Positions 46,401 to 54,548 are shown, counted from the stretch's first letter. The stretch is DNA of 64,000 nt from Proteiniborus ethanoligenes (GCF_900107485.1 NZ_FNQE01000005.1:1863-65862); one strand, 5' to 3'. The notes: generated by a model from the sequence alone, not told the origin. Translations and numbers: made by a program.

Positions 46401-46835
46401 ATTTCCATTAGCATTTCTATTTATGGTTACTTCTGTATTAGTTACTATTTTTGTTATTTCTGGGTCTGGCACATAATCAAATCCCGCTATGTCTGAACCT
46501 ACATCTGTCCTATCTACTATTAGCTGTGCCTTTCCTGAATTGCCACCATTATCTGGAACCATTACGCTTATTTGTGTGTTATTTACCGATAATATCATGT
46601 CAGGACCTATTGGCTTTAAAACTCCACCAACAAAAACCTTTACTGCTATATCTGATTTTTTAGTTCCAAATCCACTACCTATTATCTTTACAACACCACC
46701 ATTATTAGCTGAAACCTTGTTAGGTTCTAGCCCAGTGATTATTACATCATCTGCTGCAAATGCTGTTAAACTATCTATAGGAATAAATGTAATTAGCATC
46801 ATAATTGACAAAAATATAGATAAAAATCTTTTCAT
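40455..46835 (-). CDS. Giant IPT/TIG-repeat surface protein with fibronectin type III domain
   Basis: Secreted protein of 2126 residues, the largest in the window. A signal peptide (about 1-28, TAFAAD) is followed by about 15 IPT/TIG immunoglobulin-like domains. These are recognisable by repeats of the type I-x-x-I-x-P-x-x-G-x-x-x-G-G-x-x-V-x-I-x-G-x-x-F, for example SVSPDKGSVDGGQKVVITG and SVTPNQVHNTGGQKVTIRG. One fibronectin III domain lies at about 1790-1880, then a C-terminal module of about 230 residues. It has no SLH or LPXTG anchor itself. It leads an operon with two SLH proteins, which may hold it on the surface. A TAGGAGGG site precedes the ATG. Confidence 0.9.
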   Translation of the reverse strand: MKRFLSIFLSIMMLITFIPIDSLTAFAADDVIITGLEPNKVSANNGGVVKIIGSGFGTKKSDIAVKVFVGGVLKPIGPDMILSVNNTQISVMVPDNGGNSGKAQLIVDRTDVGSDIAGFDYVPDPEITKIVTNTEVTINRNANGNIIQNPDGTTGTKATFLEIFGNNINLSGANEIESGVDLQGEYTTQGTVVEQRPGYIKVKLPENFEFNKEYEITIRNKYGGEARYPKNPADPKPNINLAKHDITQLSTLRVNIGDKLGIQGTKFPEWDTNTSLNNLKVYIVNPSGENEASIFTGTTPSEGQIDIEVPQVTTSGYQKIKVVDTSNSLNHTAVTFIDRLQVLPTPGYFEVKAVSPNAGPKNGGTEVRLIGTGLNPGMKIKFGDRYATGVELDTEMSVGNTTVLKAITPSSNTIGPVTVTVENPIDNGMRQFQGLFRYTEVENSLVLIDLNPTEGFESGGERVTLTGLNFQRTIKDNTGKTVSEEDSFTILDEPRKNGEIEKNRVLQLKKDTVKSFIVPGTNNTTDVERIREIRVYFGGEKAEILPIKVDDGSFVATNINPDTGQQGMIVLTPQIALDPRTNTPVDVVIEIITKYKGIKSGDEYEGKIVDGFTEKAISSRKYIYKPVPSAPELEVVHNEKFEGIPLIDDKTPMAKGPAGSTVYIYGLDFRPDAKVYFFKETNKPLNEYLVARNQGQVISVSTLDYQVKGKMAYRIEVVAPDIKELGATTVLVQNGDKGRTKTLNEYLAEGGHNEDETRVRQFDYMSTPVIKEITPEFGSTNTAGKNPHHPVAMINGDMFLVDNKEDISGQTQVIYPTIYAVPRSVLTQELLADLGSYEKYKAKTLEVTAEKSGKLITLDGVKDRVGTKISVRLPSVEPSEKGYRDIIIINPDGGVARATDAFEYMEPKKQPEIISVSPDKGSVDGGQKVVITGKNLDYDIREILLTVTIGGEIAKIDKVERAASGGDVVHIIITTPKGTEGEKILQVLNNRDGGTGESTYTYTRVSTNPKITTIAPKHGGAYTQVIIKGDDFVLPNLSATDRYERMGTRVLFNEHELNLITTSKELKDGSTVTSRVYVADKNTIILTLPENLPLGLKDVTIINPDTTRVTVKNGFTYLSPISEPKIDSIIPNEGTRDGGTKVVIIGEDFRENNIEVYFGEKKGIVERVLEEEGQKYKLLVTTPSYTVDEKITDRVKVPVTVINSDGGSATIQDGFTFRVPGSFPKISGLDPKEGSTAGYQTVVISGDDFRFDDVNENGKPDPGEALPKVYFGWEEAVDVQYSSYGTLIVKTPPGEKEGAVDVTVTNPDAGTVVLKNGFTYRMSKPTITSITPDTVTKFGGTEVTIVGAGFIEGKGVGDQTGETPLDPGDITTPIYGVDIDVEVILGNEEASSRITGGHGEVIIGDLRVTYDNRDASNPNLVTVKYKNEAEKTFKLKPRQSRIIILQTGDGTKGTEGVKIALKDNTLIVTRRLAPAVKYVDSNTLVMTTPAMDNIGTQSVRIVNRDGGTAKGSIIIKHPDSKPEITNIDPKREVFKADGSNEVDYYAIESTIDGGITFTIEGKDFRKGVRVMIGSQEAEIISKNNEETKLIVRAPKGREIDINKPLRIIVINEDGESADSALSKIGEAKVPAYYIYRAKESSPTIESVIPNRGSAAGGEEIRILGNDFRIENITVRIGAREATVVIKESSYKELVIITPPSDILGPVDVFIRNEGALGEVILVNGFTYYSVPTITSVTPNQVHNTGGQKVTIRGNNFLPGVKVYIGDTPATGVELINEQTLEIITPPGELGPKDVRIENTDGGKYTLENGITYILPLPEGPTGFVAYPGHERSITLRWNQTPGADRFKIFGSTRSGGEYEFIGETTELEYIIKDLKPDTRYYFRLWAINKYGESIDYDYASTTTLKTRNDDGSDKYDQKETTETVVNYSNGLITVDLPSQYSSRQYTVDLTDNKYSKYDKIKVVVPLSAISYSSGGAYINTNDISLYIPMYNLMYSTYYTAARNEKDANVIITVSKLDSTEKARLTKGLTRKEKAKSDAYEVDIALQKQRETNAIKITGGISLSLTLEKASMKKDNLYLGRYNSRDNKLEKASTSITEAYDYNKLYSIYNIAASIEENGKFIVIYKE

Positions 46836-47175
46836 AAATTTTCCCTCCTAGAAATATATCCTATGTATATTATCGACAAAATAAGTCTTACAGTTAAATT
46901 ACAATATGATTACAATAGTTGTTAGTTGTTAGCTAAGAGCTAGAAACTAAGAACTAACAACTAAGAGCTAATCATTTTCGCTGTATTCTTTTATTATTCA
47001 ACATATTATTCTTTTTTCCTGCAATACCAAAAGCCTAAAAATTCTTTGTTATTTTTTAAACTTTTCTTCGACAAAGTGTTCAAAATAGTCTGAATTTTTG
47101 GTAGTCTATAGATATCAAGTAAAAAACAAGAAGAGTCACACAGGATATTAATATATTATAAATGGGGGTATTTAA
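46836..47175. other. Divergent intergenic region between the IPT/TIG and beta-helix genes
   Basis: A 340-base AT-rich gap. It holds the ribosome binding site of the IPT/TIG gene, a heptamer repeat (46917-46971) and, presumably, divergent promoters that I cannot place with confidence. No gene is seen. Confidence 0.6.
46917..46971. repeat. Heptamer repeat with inverted half
   Basis: AGTTGTTAGTTGTTAGCTAAG is represented here in the form (TTAGTTG)n-GCTAAGAGC, followed by ACTAAGAACTAAC and CAACTAAGAGC. The two halves can pair. Confidence 0.75.
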
Positions 47176-48711
47176 GTGAAATTGGCAGGTTTAAGGAAAA
47201 TATTTATTTTACTTATAATATCAGTTTTTTATATCCTAGTCTTAAATTTTACTTCTAATGATGTGAGTTATTCTGCATCAGGTGGTAAGGATGTGGTTTA
47301 TGTAAGTCCTTATGTTGGCGATTATAAAACTTTAAAAGATGGCCTAAATGCTGTGAATGATGGTGGTACTATTTATGTTAAATACTATCATCAGTCTTAT
47401 TATTTTGAGGATATTGTTGTGAATAAAAATATTAAAATAATAGGTATTCCCTCTGGCAGCAATATACCTAGGATTACTTGCAAGCTAGAGAACAATATTC
47501 CATTTATAATGGTAAAGGAACCCTATTCACTCCAAATAGAAAACCTATATATTCAATCGGTCACATCTAAAAAGCTAATAGAAAGCAACACCTCTAACCT
47601 TTCTCTTAAGAACATATATCTTAAATATGGACAACCCATTATAATTAATTCCCCAGCTAATAGCAGTAATTTAAATATCAGCTTTGATAAATGCATCTTT
47701 GATGGTATATCACCAAAAGTTATTTTAAATACTCCCGTCAACGGAAATATCCTTTTTAATAATTGTAATTTTGTGAGAGATTCTATAATTATTAAAAATA
47801 GTGGTGCAAATATAGATATATCTAATTCTATATTTGAACAAAGAGGTATTAAAATAGAAAAATACAGCTATGGAAGGATAAATGTAAGTAATAATAATTT
47901 TGTAGGTAACAACGCTCTCATTGACTCATATTCCTCTAGTGATATTGTGCTTTCATATAATAAATTCCCTTCTAGTGGAGTAATCATTTATACTCATGAT
48001 GATACAAAGCTAGATGCTAATAATAACTGGTGGGGAAGTCCTGATGGCCCTTCTCCTTCCATTAGGAATTCTATAGTATGTGATAGATGGGCTTGTGATG
48101 AGGCTTTTACTGTCTTTAATGATACTCCTTCTACGCCAGGATACGGTGGGGGTGGTTCTGATGAAACTGAGGAGCCTAAGGAACCAGATGTGCCAGAGGA
48201 AGATGATCCAAAAACTCCTACGGAGCCTAGTGAACCAGAAGAAGATATTCCTACTGAACCAGAGGATCCTAAGGATAAAGACCCAGAACACCCTGAAAAT
48301 CCTCCTGAGCAAGAAGAGCCAGAAGCCCCAACAGAACCTGTAGATGGTGAAGAGCCTGTTGCACCAGAAGAGCCTGGGATTATTGAGGAGCCCGAAGTAC
48401 CTGTAGTGCCAATAATACCAGATATTCCTCCGATTCCTACTGCCCCACAGATTCCAGAGGATAAAGATTCTAAGGATTATAATGTGGAGCCATATGACGA
48501 TGAAGTTACTATGCCTAAAGGTAAAATTACCATATTTGATTTAAATACTGCTACAGCAGCTATAAGGATAGATGATGAAGCTATCACCAGCATTATATGT
48601 GAATCTTTAAAGGATGGTAAAGGACACTGGCTTTTTAATTGTTATATTATTTATCATTCAGATGGAAGTCTTTTAATTTATATATTAGGAGACAACTATT
48701 TTGTAATATAA
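47176..48711 (+). CDS. Secreted parallel-beta-helix protein with Pro/Glu-rich region
   Basis: Secreted protein of 511 residues from a GTG start. A signal peptide or anchor (about 1-36) is followed by a right-handed parallel beta-helix of pectate-lyase type (about 40-310), with turns such as ISNSIFEQRGIKIEKYSYGR and NNNWWGSPDGP. A Pro/Glu-rich spacer (about 325-435, EEPEAPTEP-like repeats) resembles a wall-spanning stretch. A C-terminal module of about 65 residues ends SLLIYILGDNYFVI. No LPXTG or SLH motif is present, so how it is held is unclear. Enzyme or adhesin cannot be decided. Confidence 0.75.
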   Translation: MKLAGLRKIFILLIISVFYILVLNFTSNDVSYSASGGKDVVYVSPYVGDYKTLKDGLNAVNDGGTIYVKYYHQSYYFEDIVVNKNIKIIGIPSGSNIPRITCKLENNIPFIMVKEPYSLQIENLYIQSVTSKKLIESNTSNLSLKNIYLKYGQPIIINSPANSSNLNISFDKCIFDGISPKVILNTPVNGNILFNNCNFVRDSIIIKNSGANIDISNSIFEQRGIKIEKYSYGRINVSNNNFVGNNALIDSYSSSDIVLSYNKFPSSGVIIYTHDDTKLDANNNWWGSPDGPSPSIRNSIVCDRWACDEAFTVFNDTPSTPGYGGGGSDETEEPKEPDVPEEDDPKTPTEPSEPEEDIPTEPEDPKDKDPEHPENPPEQEEPEAPTEPVDGEEPVAPEEPGIIEEPEVPVVPIIPDIPPIPTAPQIPEDKDSKDYNVEPYDDEVTMPKGKITIFDLNTATAAIRIDDEAITSIICESLKDGKGHWLFNCYIIYHSDGSLLIYILGDNYFVI

Positions 48712-48785
48712 ATGAAATGAAATTCTCATGTTAACTTTGATATAATTAAACTGTAACAAATTGATTACTAGGGAGAGATTATATT

Positions 48786-49355
48786 ATGCTAAAGAAAACT
48801 ACTATTCTAGTTTTAGTGTTTGTATTAGCCTTTGGTGGGCTGGTTTTTGCTAAAAATACAGATACACAAAAATTAGAAGCAGCAGAAAGATTAGTTGCTA
48901 TGGGAATAATTACAGGATTTGAGGATGGGTCCTTAGGCCTGGAGGGTAATTTGACTAGGGAGCAATTTGCTACTATAGTTGTTAGATTAATGAACAAGCA
49001 AAATGAAGTAGATAAATATAAGCAGGATTCTATATTTAGTGATGTTAAAAAAGAACGTTGGTCTGCAGGTTATGTGAATATTGCTGTAAAGGAAGGTCTT
49101 ATTGTAGGACGTGGCGATGGCACCTTTGATCCTCAAGGCAATATAACTCATGCCGAAATCTTAACTGTTTTAGTTAGACTACTTGGATATGAAGGTACTA
49201 TTGATAAAAACAAAGCATGGCCTGATAACTATGTGGATAAGGCTAAGGAGCTTAAAATGGACCTTGGAGCCGGTTTTGATATTAAATCTCCTGCATTAAG
49301 AGGAGATATTATGCTATATATAGATAAAAGCCTTGTGGTGAAAATAAATAGATAA
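48786..49355 (+). CDS. Small SLH-domain protein
   Basis: Secreted protein of 189 residues consisting of a signal peptide (about 1-20, VFA) and SLH domains only: GIITGFEDGSLGLEGNLTRE (about 38-75), VGRGDGTFDPQGNITHAE (about 95-130) and a weak third to the end. GGGAGAG precedes the ATG. With no further domain it may act as an anchor or capping protein of the wall polymer. It is followed by nagB in the same direction after 79 bases. Confidence 0.88.
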   Translation: MLKKTTILVLVFVLAFGGLVFAKNTDTQKLEAAERLVAMGIITGFEDGSLGLEGNLTREQFATIVVRLMNKQNEVDKYKQDSIFSDVKKERWSAGYVNIAVKEGLIVGRGDGTFDPQGNITHAEILTVLVRLLGYEGTIDKNKAWPDNYVDKAKELKMDLGAGFDIKSPALRGDIMLYIDKSLVVKINR

Positions 49356-49434
49356 AATCCTTGTTTTTAATTTAACTAATCTGGGTAATATATTAGTTGT
49401 AATGAATTAACGACCATTTTGGGAGGCGTATTTT

Positions 49435-50160
49435 GTGAGAATACTAGTTGTAAATGACTATAATGAAATGAAAAATAAGGCTGCCAATATTATTGCAAGC
49501 CAAATGGTGCTTAAGCCTAATAGTGTTTTAGGTTTAGCTACTGGTAGTACTCCCTTAGGCACATATGAGGAGTTAGTCCGTCTTTATAAAATAGGTATAA
49601 TTAGCTTTTCTGAGATAACTTCCTTTAACTTAGACGAATACTATGGACTTTCAAAAAACAACAATCAAAGCTACAACTATTATATGTATATGAACTTATT
49701 CAATCATGTAGATATTGATGAGGACAATGTTCATATACCTGACGGAATGTGTGAGAATATCGAGAGAGAATGTGCTGATTATGAAAGAAAAATAAAAGAA
49801 TCTGGCGGAATAGATCTTCAATTGCTTGGTATAGGTAGAAATGGACATATAGGCTTCAATGAGCCTAGTGACTCCTTCCAACTTAACACTCATCTTGTAC
49901 AGCTAGATGAGGATACTATTGAAGCTAACTCTAGATTTTTTGCTTCTATAGACGAGGTGCCTACAAGGGCCATTAGCATGGGAATAGGCTCTATTCTAAG
50001 AGCTAAGAAAATAGTACTGCTTGCTAGTGGAGAAGAAAAGGCCGATGCTATTTACGATACTGTTAAGGGCCCAATTACTCCAAAAGTACCTGCCTCTATT
50101 CTTCAGCTTCATCCTGATGTGGTCATTATAGCTGATAAGGAAGCGGCTAGTAGATTATAA
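49435..50160 (+). CDS. nagB: Glucosamine-6-phosphate deaminase
   Basis: Cytosolic enzyme converting glucosamine-6-phosphate to fructose-6-phosphate and ammonia; 241 residues, usual for Gram-positive NagB. Motifs: GLATGSTPLGTYEEL near the N-terminus (phosphate site), FNLDEYYGL (catalytic Asp region) and LGIGRNGHIGFNEP (catalytic His). A GTG start follows GGGAGG. It lets amino sugars from wall turnover feed glycolysis. A strong terminator follows. Confidence 0.96.
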   Translation: MRILVVNDYNEMKNKAANIIASQMVLKPNSVLGLATGSTPLGTYEELVRLYKIGIISFSEITSFNLDEYYGLSKNNNQSYNYYMYMNLFNHVDIDEDNVHIPDGMCENIERECADYERKIKESGGIDLQLLGIGRNGHIGFNEPSDSFQLNTHLVQLDEDTIEANSRFFASIDEVPTRAISMGIGSILRAKKIVLLASGEEKADAIYDTVKGPITPKVPASILQLHPDVVIIADKEAASRL

Positions 50161-50184
50161 AAGGTCTAATGGAAACATTATATA

Positions 50185-50225
50185 AAAGACATACCCCTTG
50201 AAATGAGAAAGGGGTATGTCTTTTT
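50185..50225. terminator. Bidirectional terminator between nagB and the acyl-transfer operon
   Basis: A perfect 13-bp stem AAAGACATACCCC / GGGGTATGTCTTT, with T runs on both strands, between convergent genes. Confidence 0.92.
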
Positions 50226-50244
50226 ATATAATGCCATTGAATCT

Positions 50245-51375
50245 CTATCTATTTAGAAGATTGAAGGTTTTAAACTGAGAAAAATTTTGAATATTAAAAG
50301 CAAATAATATATCATCAACATTTATATTTTTAATATATTCTGGTATGCTTTCCCTAAAATATCTTGTATCTATCAAAACAATTTTTTCATAATGTAAGGA
50401 TAAAAAAGGCAAAAGACTATTGGCATATGAATCCTTAATTATCACTATGGATTTTCCATTTTTTATAGATGTCTCTATATTTACTACTCCGTAATCTCCA
50501 CCTAAGAAATATGAGTATTTATCAGTCTTATTAAGATAGCTCTCATCATATAAGCTTTCTGTTTCCATGCTTTCATTTATAGTAATTTTATATTGTACAT
50601 CCTCAGGAAATGTGTATTTATAAATGGAATCTGGTTTCCCTGTATATAGGTTTGCTTTTCTATAAATAGTACCTAGAAAATCTTCAGAAACCTTTTCAAT
50701 TTTAAATTTGTTTTCAGAATAGGGTTTATATCCTAAGGCATTAGACAAAGCTTTGTAGCCATAGTAAGCACCCTTTGTAGTCCAATGATGATCTGTCCTA
50801 TAGTAAATGTATTCATTAGATTTTTCCTTAAGGACCTTTATTAAATCTACTACATAAAAATCCTCGGGAAGAGACTTTATAATATCTTCCATTATTTTAT
50901 ACTCATCAATTATGGGTGCATATTCTGGCAATGATTCTGAATATACTATTCCTTTAGAAGGAATTAAAACTGCTCCAACTTTTATATCCTTATTTAGTTG
51001 ATGGATTTTGCTAATAAAATTGTTAATATAGCTCATGTTTTTGGCAAATTGGTCTTGGTCAAAATCAGAATCAACATCAAATAAAAGCTCTTCTTTCCCA
51101 AAATACACTCTGCCATTGTCTTTTTTTAGCATTATTAAATCAGTTCCTGTCTTTACTTTTATCCAAAAATCTCTATATGGAAATTGGTCTGTTGTGTATT
51201 TTTCAAAATCACTAGAATATTTGCCAGACAATATGTTTTTGACATTAAAATCTGGTATTTTTTGAAGATACCTATTTTCTTGACTTGAAAAGGATTGAAT
51301 AGGCATCAAGATGTTTATAGTTGAAAAAGTAATTACAATTAAACTAACTATTATGATTCTAATCTTATTTTTCAT
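50245..51375 (-). CDS. DHHW-family (AlgX/AlgJ-like) acyl-transfer partner protein
   Basis: Protein of 376 residues with one N-terminal membrane segment (about 5-22) and an extracellular SGNH-like domain. YRTDHHWTTKGAYYGYKAL carries the DHHW signature (about residues 195-200), and IVIKDSYANSLLPFLS holds the putative nucleophile region (D-S) of AlgJ-type proteins. It starts nine bases after the MBOAT gene. In this pairing the MBOAT protein brings the acyl group across the membrane and the DHHW protein puts it on a polymer outside. The target, perhaps a secondary wall polymer, is not known. Confidence 0.85.
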   Translation of the reverse strand: MKNKIRIIIVSLIVITFSTINILMPIQSFSSQENRYLQKIPDFNVKNILSGKYSSDFEKYTTDQFPYRDFWIKVKTGTDLIMLKKDNGRVYFGKEELLFDVDSDFDQDQFAKNMSYINNFISKIHQLNKDIKVGAVLIPSKGIVYSESLPEYAPIIDEYKIMEDIIKSLPEDFYVVDLIKVLKEKSNEYIYYRTDHHWTTKGAYYGYKALSNALGYKPYSENKFKIEKVSEDFLGTIYRKANLYTGKPDSIYKYTFPEDVQYKITINESMETESLYDESYLNKTDKYSYFLGGDYGVVNIETSIKNGKSIVIIKDSYANSLLPFLSLHYEKIVLIDTRYFRESIPEYIKNINVDDILFAFNIQNFSQFKTFNLLNR

Positions 51376-51384
51376 GTCCCGCTC

Positions 51385-52791
51385 CTAAAATCTAAAGTAT
51401 AAGAAAGGGTTATAGCTTTGGTCAACAAGGTATGCTGTTGATAAAAGCAAAACCACTACAATATAAATATTTTCTATTATCCATAAGCTTTTAAATTGTT
51501 TTCTATACTTTTCCCATAATTTCTTTGGATAATTAGTTGAGCCAATAATGGCTATTAAAAGGAGAATAATATTAGTATATAAGATGTAAATTGTAGTATC
51601 ATTAATAATCATATTATCAGTGTTAAACATGGCCTTGATATATGATAGTCCTGTAATTATATTGTCCTGTGCAAAAATTGTCCATGATATTAGTATTAAT
51701 ACAATAGTATAGAGTCTTTTAAATATAGTAGGAATTCTTTCTATAATTTTTAATAAAAAGGCTTTTTCTAAGATTAGTATTATTCCAAAATACAAGCCCC
51801 AAACAACAAAGTTCCAGCTTGCTCCATGCCAAATACCTGTTAGTAGCCACACAACCGTTATATTTCTAAGCTGTTTTAATAAGCCCTTCTTGTTGCCTCC
51901 TAAAGGAATATATACATATTCCTTAAACCAAGTTCCTAATGAAATATGCCACCTTCTCCAAAACTCTGTAATTGAATTAGACATATATGGATAATCAAAA
52001 TTTTCTAGAAAATTAAATCCAAACATTTTTCCTAATCCTATTGCCATATCAGAATAAGCTGAAAAATCAAAATAAATTTGAAAAGCATAGGCTATAATCC
52101 CTAGCCAAGCCGCCATAATAGGTAAGGAGCTTATTTCCATCTTAGATATGCTTTCCCATATCAACCCCACATTATTTGCTATGAGGACCTTTTTACCTAG
52201 TCCAATTATAAACCTTGTGATTCCGTAACTGAACTTTTCCGAGTTAATGGTTCTATCTTTTAGTTCCTTTGCAATAGTCATGTATCTTACTATAGGTCCT
52301 GCTATTAGTTGTGGGAAAAGTGTTACATAGCTGCCAAAAGAAATAATATCCTCTTGAATCTCTGCTTCACCTCTGTAAACATCTATTGAGTAGGACATTG
52401 TTTGAAAGGTATAAAAAGATATTCCTATTGGCAAAGGCAAATATAATAGTGGAATACTACTGCCAAAAACACTATTTATGTTTGAAATTATAAAATCTGC
52501 ATATTTGAAAAATGATAACAAGCCAATATTTATAAATATTGAAGCAAATAGCCATAGCTTTGCTCTATTTTTATTATGGTTTAGTATATTTGTGTGGATG
52601 TTTTTACCGCATGTATAATCAACTATTGTTGAAAACAGCATAAGCCAAATATATTTAGGTTCTCCCCATCCATAGAAAAACAAACTAAATAAAAATAATA
52701 TAAGGTTTCTATACCTTTTTCCTGATATGAAATAAGTTATTAAAACTAATGGTAAAAAATAGAATAAGAATAATATGCTGCTAAATACCAC
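51385..52791 (-). CDS. MBOAT-family membrane O-acyltransferase (AlgI/DltB type)
   Basis: Integral membrane protein of 468 residues with about 10-12 hydrophobic segments. WRRWHISLGTWFKEYVYIPL is the conserved cytoplasmic loop, and the catalytic His is in LTGIWHGASWNF. It moves acyl groups, usually acetate, for esterification of extracellular polysaccharide. GTG start after GGAGGAG. No DltA, DltC or DltD is nearby, and the adjacent DHHW gene makes an AlgI-like role more likely than D-alanylation. Confidence 0.92.
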   Translation of the reverse strand: MVFSSILFLFYFLPLVLITYFISGKRYRNLILFLFSLFFYGWGEPKYIWLMLFSTIVDYTCGKNIHTNILNHNKNRAKLWLFASIFINIGLLSFFKYADFIISNINSVFGSSIPLLYLPLPIGISFYTFQTMSYSIDVYRGEAEIQEDIISFGSYVTLFPQLIAGPIVRYMTIAKELKDRTINSEKFSYGITRFIIGLGKKVLIANNVGLIWESISKMEISSLPIMAAWLGIIAYAFQIYFDFSAYSDMAIGLGKMFGFNFLENFDYPYMSNSITEFWRRWHISLGTWFKEYVYIPLGGNKKGLLKQLRNITVVWLLTGIWHGASWNFVVWGLYFGIILILEKAFLLKIIERIPTIFKRLYTIVLILISWTIFAQDNIITGLSYIKAMFNTDNMIINDTTIYILYTNIILLLIAIIGSTNYPKKLWEKYRKQFKSLWIIENIYIVVVLLLSTAYLVDQSYNPFLYFRF

Positions 52792-52810
52792 GATTCTCCT
52801 CCATAAAATT

Positions 52811-52833
52811 CTAGTCTGGTTAAACCAGACTAG
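52811..52833 (-). terminator. Palindromic terminator after the DUF4358 gene
   Basis: A 23-base near-perfect palindrome (CTAGTCTGGTT / AACCAGACTAG) begins ten bases after the stop codon and is followed by a T-rich stretch on the minus strand. Confidence 0.7.
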
Positions 52834-52842
52834 ATAAGTTAA

Positions 52843-53376
52843 TTATTTAAAAAATTCACCTATGACTTTTTCAATCCTTGCAACTTCTGATTCAGCAAAT
52901 TCTCTTGCCTCGTCACTTTCTGCATCTTCAATCTCATCATTATACCTTCCTAGCATAATAAAGAATGAATAATCACCGTTTTGAACTACCTTTGCTGCAT
53001 TTACCTTAGGTAAATTCATTGGGTATTGAAGTGATTCTTCAACTAAGTAAGTCCTGTATTTTTCTAGACCTTTGTATACTGCATCTCCATTGCCTTCTGT
53101 TGCTTTTATAGCAATAAATGTGTCTACTCCCACGCTAATCATTGGAACTTGAGCTATAAATTCTTCAATTTGATCATCACTCAAGCCTGTAAAATCTTTA
53201 ACCTCTGACAATTCCATATCTCTATTTGGATAATAATCCTCTCCTAGCTCTGCTTTTACTGCATTAAGAACTTCGCTAAGCTCAACATCTTTTCTTACAC
53301 TTTGTTTTCCTGCACAACCTGCTAATACCCCTGTTAACATTATTCCTACCAATATTAAAATTAAAAATCTTTTCAT
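52843..53376 (-). CDS. DUF4358-type lipoprotein
   Basis: Secreted lipoprotein of 177 residues with lipobox around LAGC (Cys about residue 21). The mature part (EVLNAVKAELGEDYYPNRDM; DDQIEEFIAQVPMISVGVDTFIAIKAT) resembles the DUF4358 family, which is common in Clostridia and uncharacterised. It starts two bases after the anti-sigma-like gene, so sigma, anti-sigma and lipoprotein form one operon. It may be a sensor or the main regulated product. Confidence 0.78.
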   Translation of the reverse strand: MKRFLILILVGIMLTGVLAGCAGKQSVRKDVELSEVLNAVKAELGEDYYPNRDMELSEVKDFTGLSDDQIEEFIAQVPMISVGVDTFIAIKATEGNGDAVYKGLEKYRTYLVEESLQYPMNLPKVNAAKVVQNGDYSFFIMLGRYNDEIEDAESDEAREFAESEVARIEKVIGEFFK

Positions 53377-53377
53377 T

Positions 53378-53947
53378 TTATCTACTCCTGTCTATGTTTT
53401 TAGTAATATCTTCTATTGAATATTCGTTACCAAATATATCAATATAGGTGTTTGGGAGATGTTCGATTAGTATGCCCTCACTATCATTGAATATAAAGTA
53501 GTCACCATCTTGTTCATATAAGAAAACTACCACGTCTGTACCATCAGATAAAAAATTCACTATTTCTTTTGAGCCATAGGCTATTATTTCATTATTAATG
53601 TCATTGCCAAATAGTTTCTCATCTATTGATAACTTAAGTTCTACATAGTCATCATCACTTGTTTTAGAGACAACACTTCCTTTTAGTATATATTCTGCGT
53701 TAGAGAAGCTATAATCTATATTACCAAAAGACGTTGTTCTAGGCTGGCTTATTGGAGAAGGTTGTTCTATAGGAGAAGGCTCGTTATTATTTATTATGTT
53801 TTGCAATAACAAAATTGGAATTAATATAAATAATGCAGCTACTGATGAATACTTAATATACTTATTGTATTTATACTTTTCTTTTTCCTTTGAAAGAGCT
53901 TCTGCCTTTGCATACACGCCTTTCAAAAACTCTGCATCATTCTTCAT
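53378..53947 (-). CDS. Putative membrane-bound anti-sigma factor
   Basis: Protein of 189 residues with a cytoplasmic N-terminus, one membrane segment (about 31-48, AALFILIPILLLQN) and an extracellular part of about 135 residues. No zinc HxxxCxxC motif of the ZAS type is seen. Its gene overlaps the end of the ECF sigma gene by 11 bases, the usual place for the cognate anti-sigma factor. The assignment rests on topology and position. Confidence 0.65.
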   Translation of the reverse strand: MKNDAEFLKGVYAKAEALSKEKEKYKYNKYIKYSSVAALFILIPILLLQNIINNNEPSPIEQPSPISQPRTTSFGNIDYSFSNAEYILKGSVVSKTSDDDYVELKLSIDEKLFGNDINNEIIAYGSKEIVNFLSDGTDVVVFLYEQDGDYFIFNDSEGILIEHLPNTYIDIFGNEYSIEDITKNIDRSR

Positions 53948-54494
53948 TATCCTTAACCTCCTCTTTCATTAAAGTTTTAATAAAGTTCCTAGCTCTATGG
54001 ATGAGTATTTTAATCTGTGGTAGTGACTTACCCATCACCTTAGCAATTTCTTTATATGATAGCTCTTCAAAAACATAAAGATATAAGGCTCTTTGATATT
54101 CAGGCTTAAGTTTTTTAAAACTATCATATATCAAGAGCTTTTCCTCAGTTTTTATTATTTTGTCTTCAATAGTTTTGTAATCACTGCTCATTTCAAGTGC
54201 CTCATCATAGGCATTAAAACTAAGCCTTGACTGTTTTCTCATGAAATCAATAGCCTTGTTTTTGCCAATTCTGAAAATATATGTTTTAAATGAGTAATTA
54301 AAGTCATACTTTTCCTTATAAACATATACATGAGCAAAAACATCTTGAGCAATATCTTCTGCTGTTGACAAATCTCCACCTGTATATCTTGAAATAAAGT
54401 ATATTAGATTGTCCTTATACTCTAATACAAGAGCTTCAAAGGCTTTTATGCTACCATTTAAAAAATCTCTATAAAGTTGTTTTTCATCAATCAT
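53937..54494 (-). CDS. ECF RNA polymerase sigma factor
   Basis: Extracytoplasmic-function sigma factor of 185 residues. Region 2 includes YKDNLIYFISRYTGGDLSTA and DIAQDVFAHVY. Region 4 has the helix-turn-helix ELSYKEIAKVMGKSLPQIKI. The ATG at 54494 follows GGAGG; the codon at 54506 overlaps that site. The promoter-like sequence at 54521-54548 suggests autoregulation. Likely an envelope-stress sigma factor. Confidence 0.92.
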   Translation of the reverse strand: MIDEKQLYRDFLNGSIKAFEALVLEYKDNLIYFISRYTGGDLSTAEDIAQDVFAHVYVYKEKYDFNYSFKTYIFRIGKNKAIDFMRKQSRLSFNAYDEALEMSSDYKTIEDKIIKTEEKLLIYDSFKKLKPEYQRALYLYVFEELSYKEIAKVMGKSLPQIKILIHRARNFIKTLMKEEVKDNEE

Positions 54495-54520
54495 AGGGGC
54501 CTCCATCTATCTCTACTAAT

Positions 54521-54548
54521 TATTCGAATGAGAATTAAAAAAGTTACA
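54521..54548 (-). promoter_or_regulatory. Candidate autoregulatory ECF promoter
   Basis: TGTAAC (54543-54548), exactly 16 bases and CGAATA (54521-54526) on the minus strand, 26 bases before the sigma start codon. AAC at -35 and CG-rich -10 are the usual ECF signature. Confidence 0.55.
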
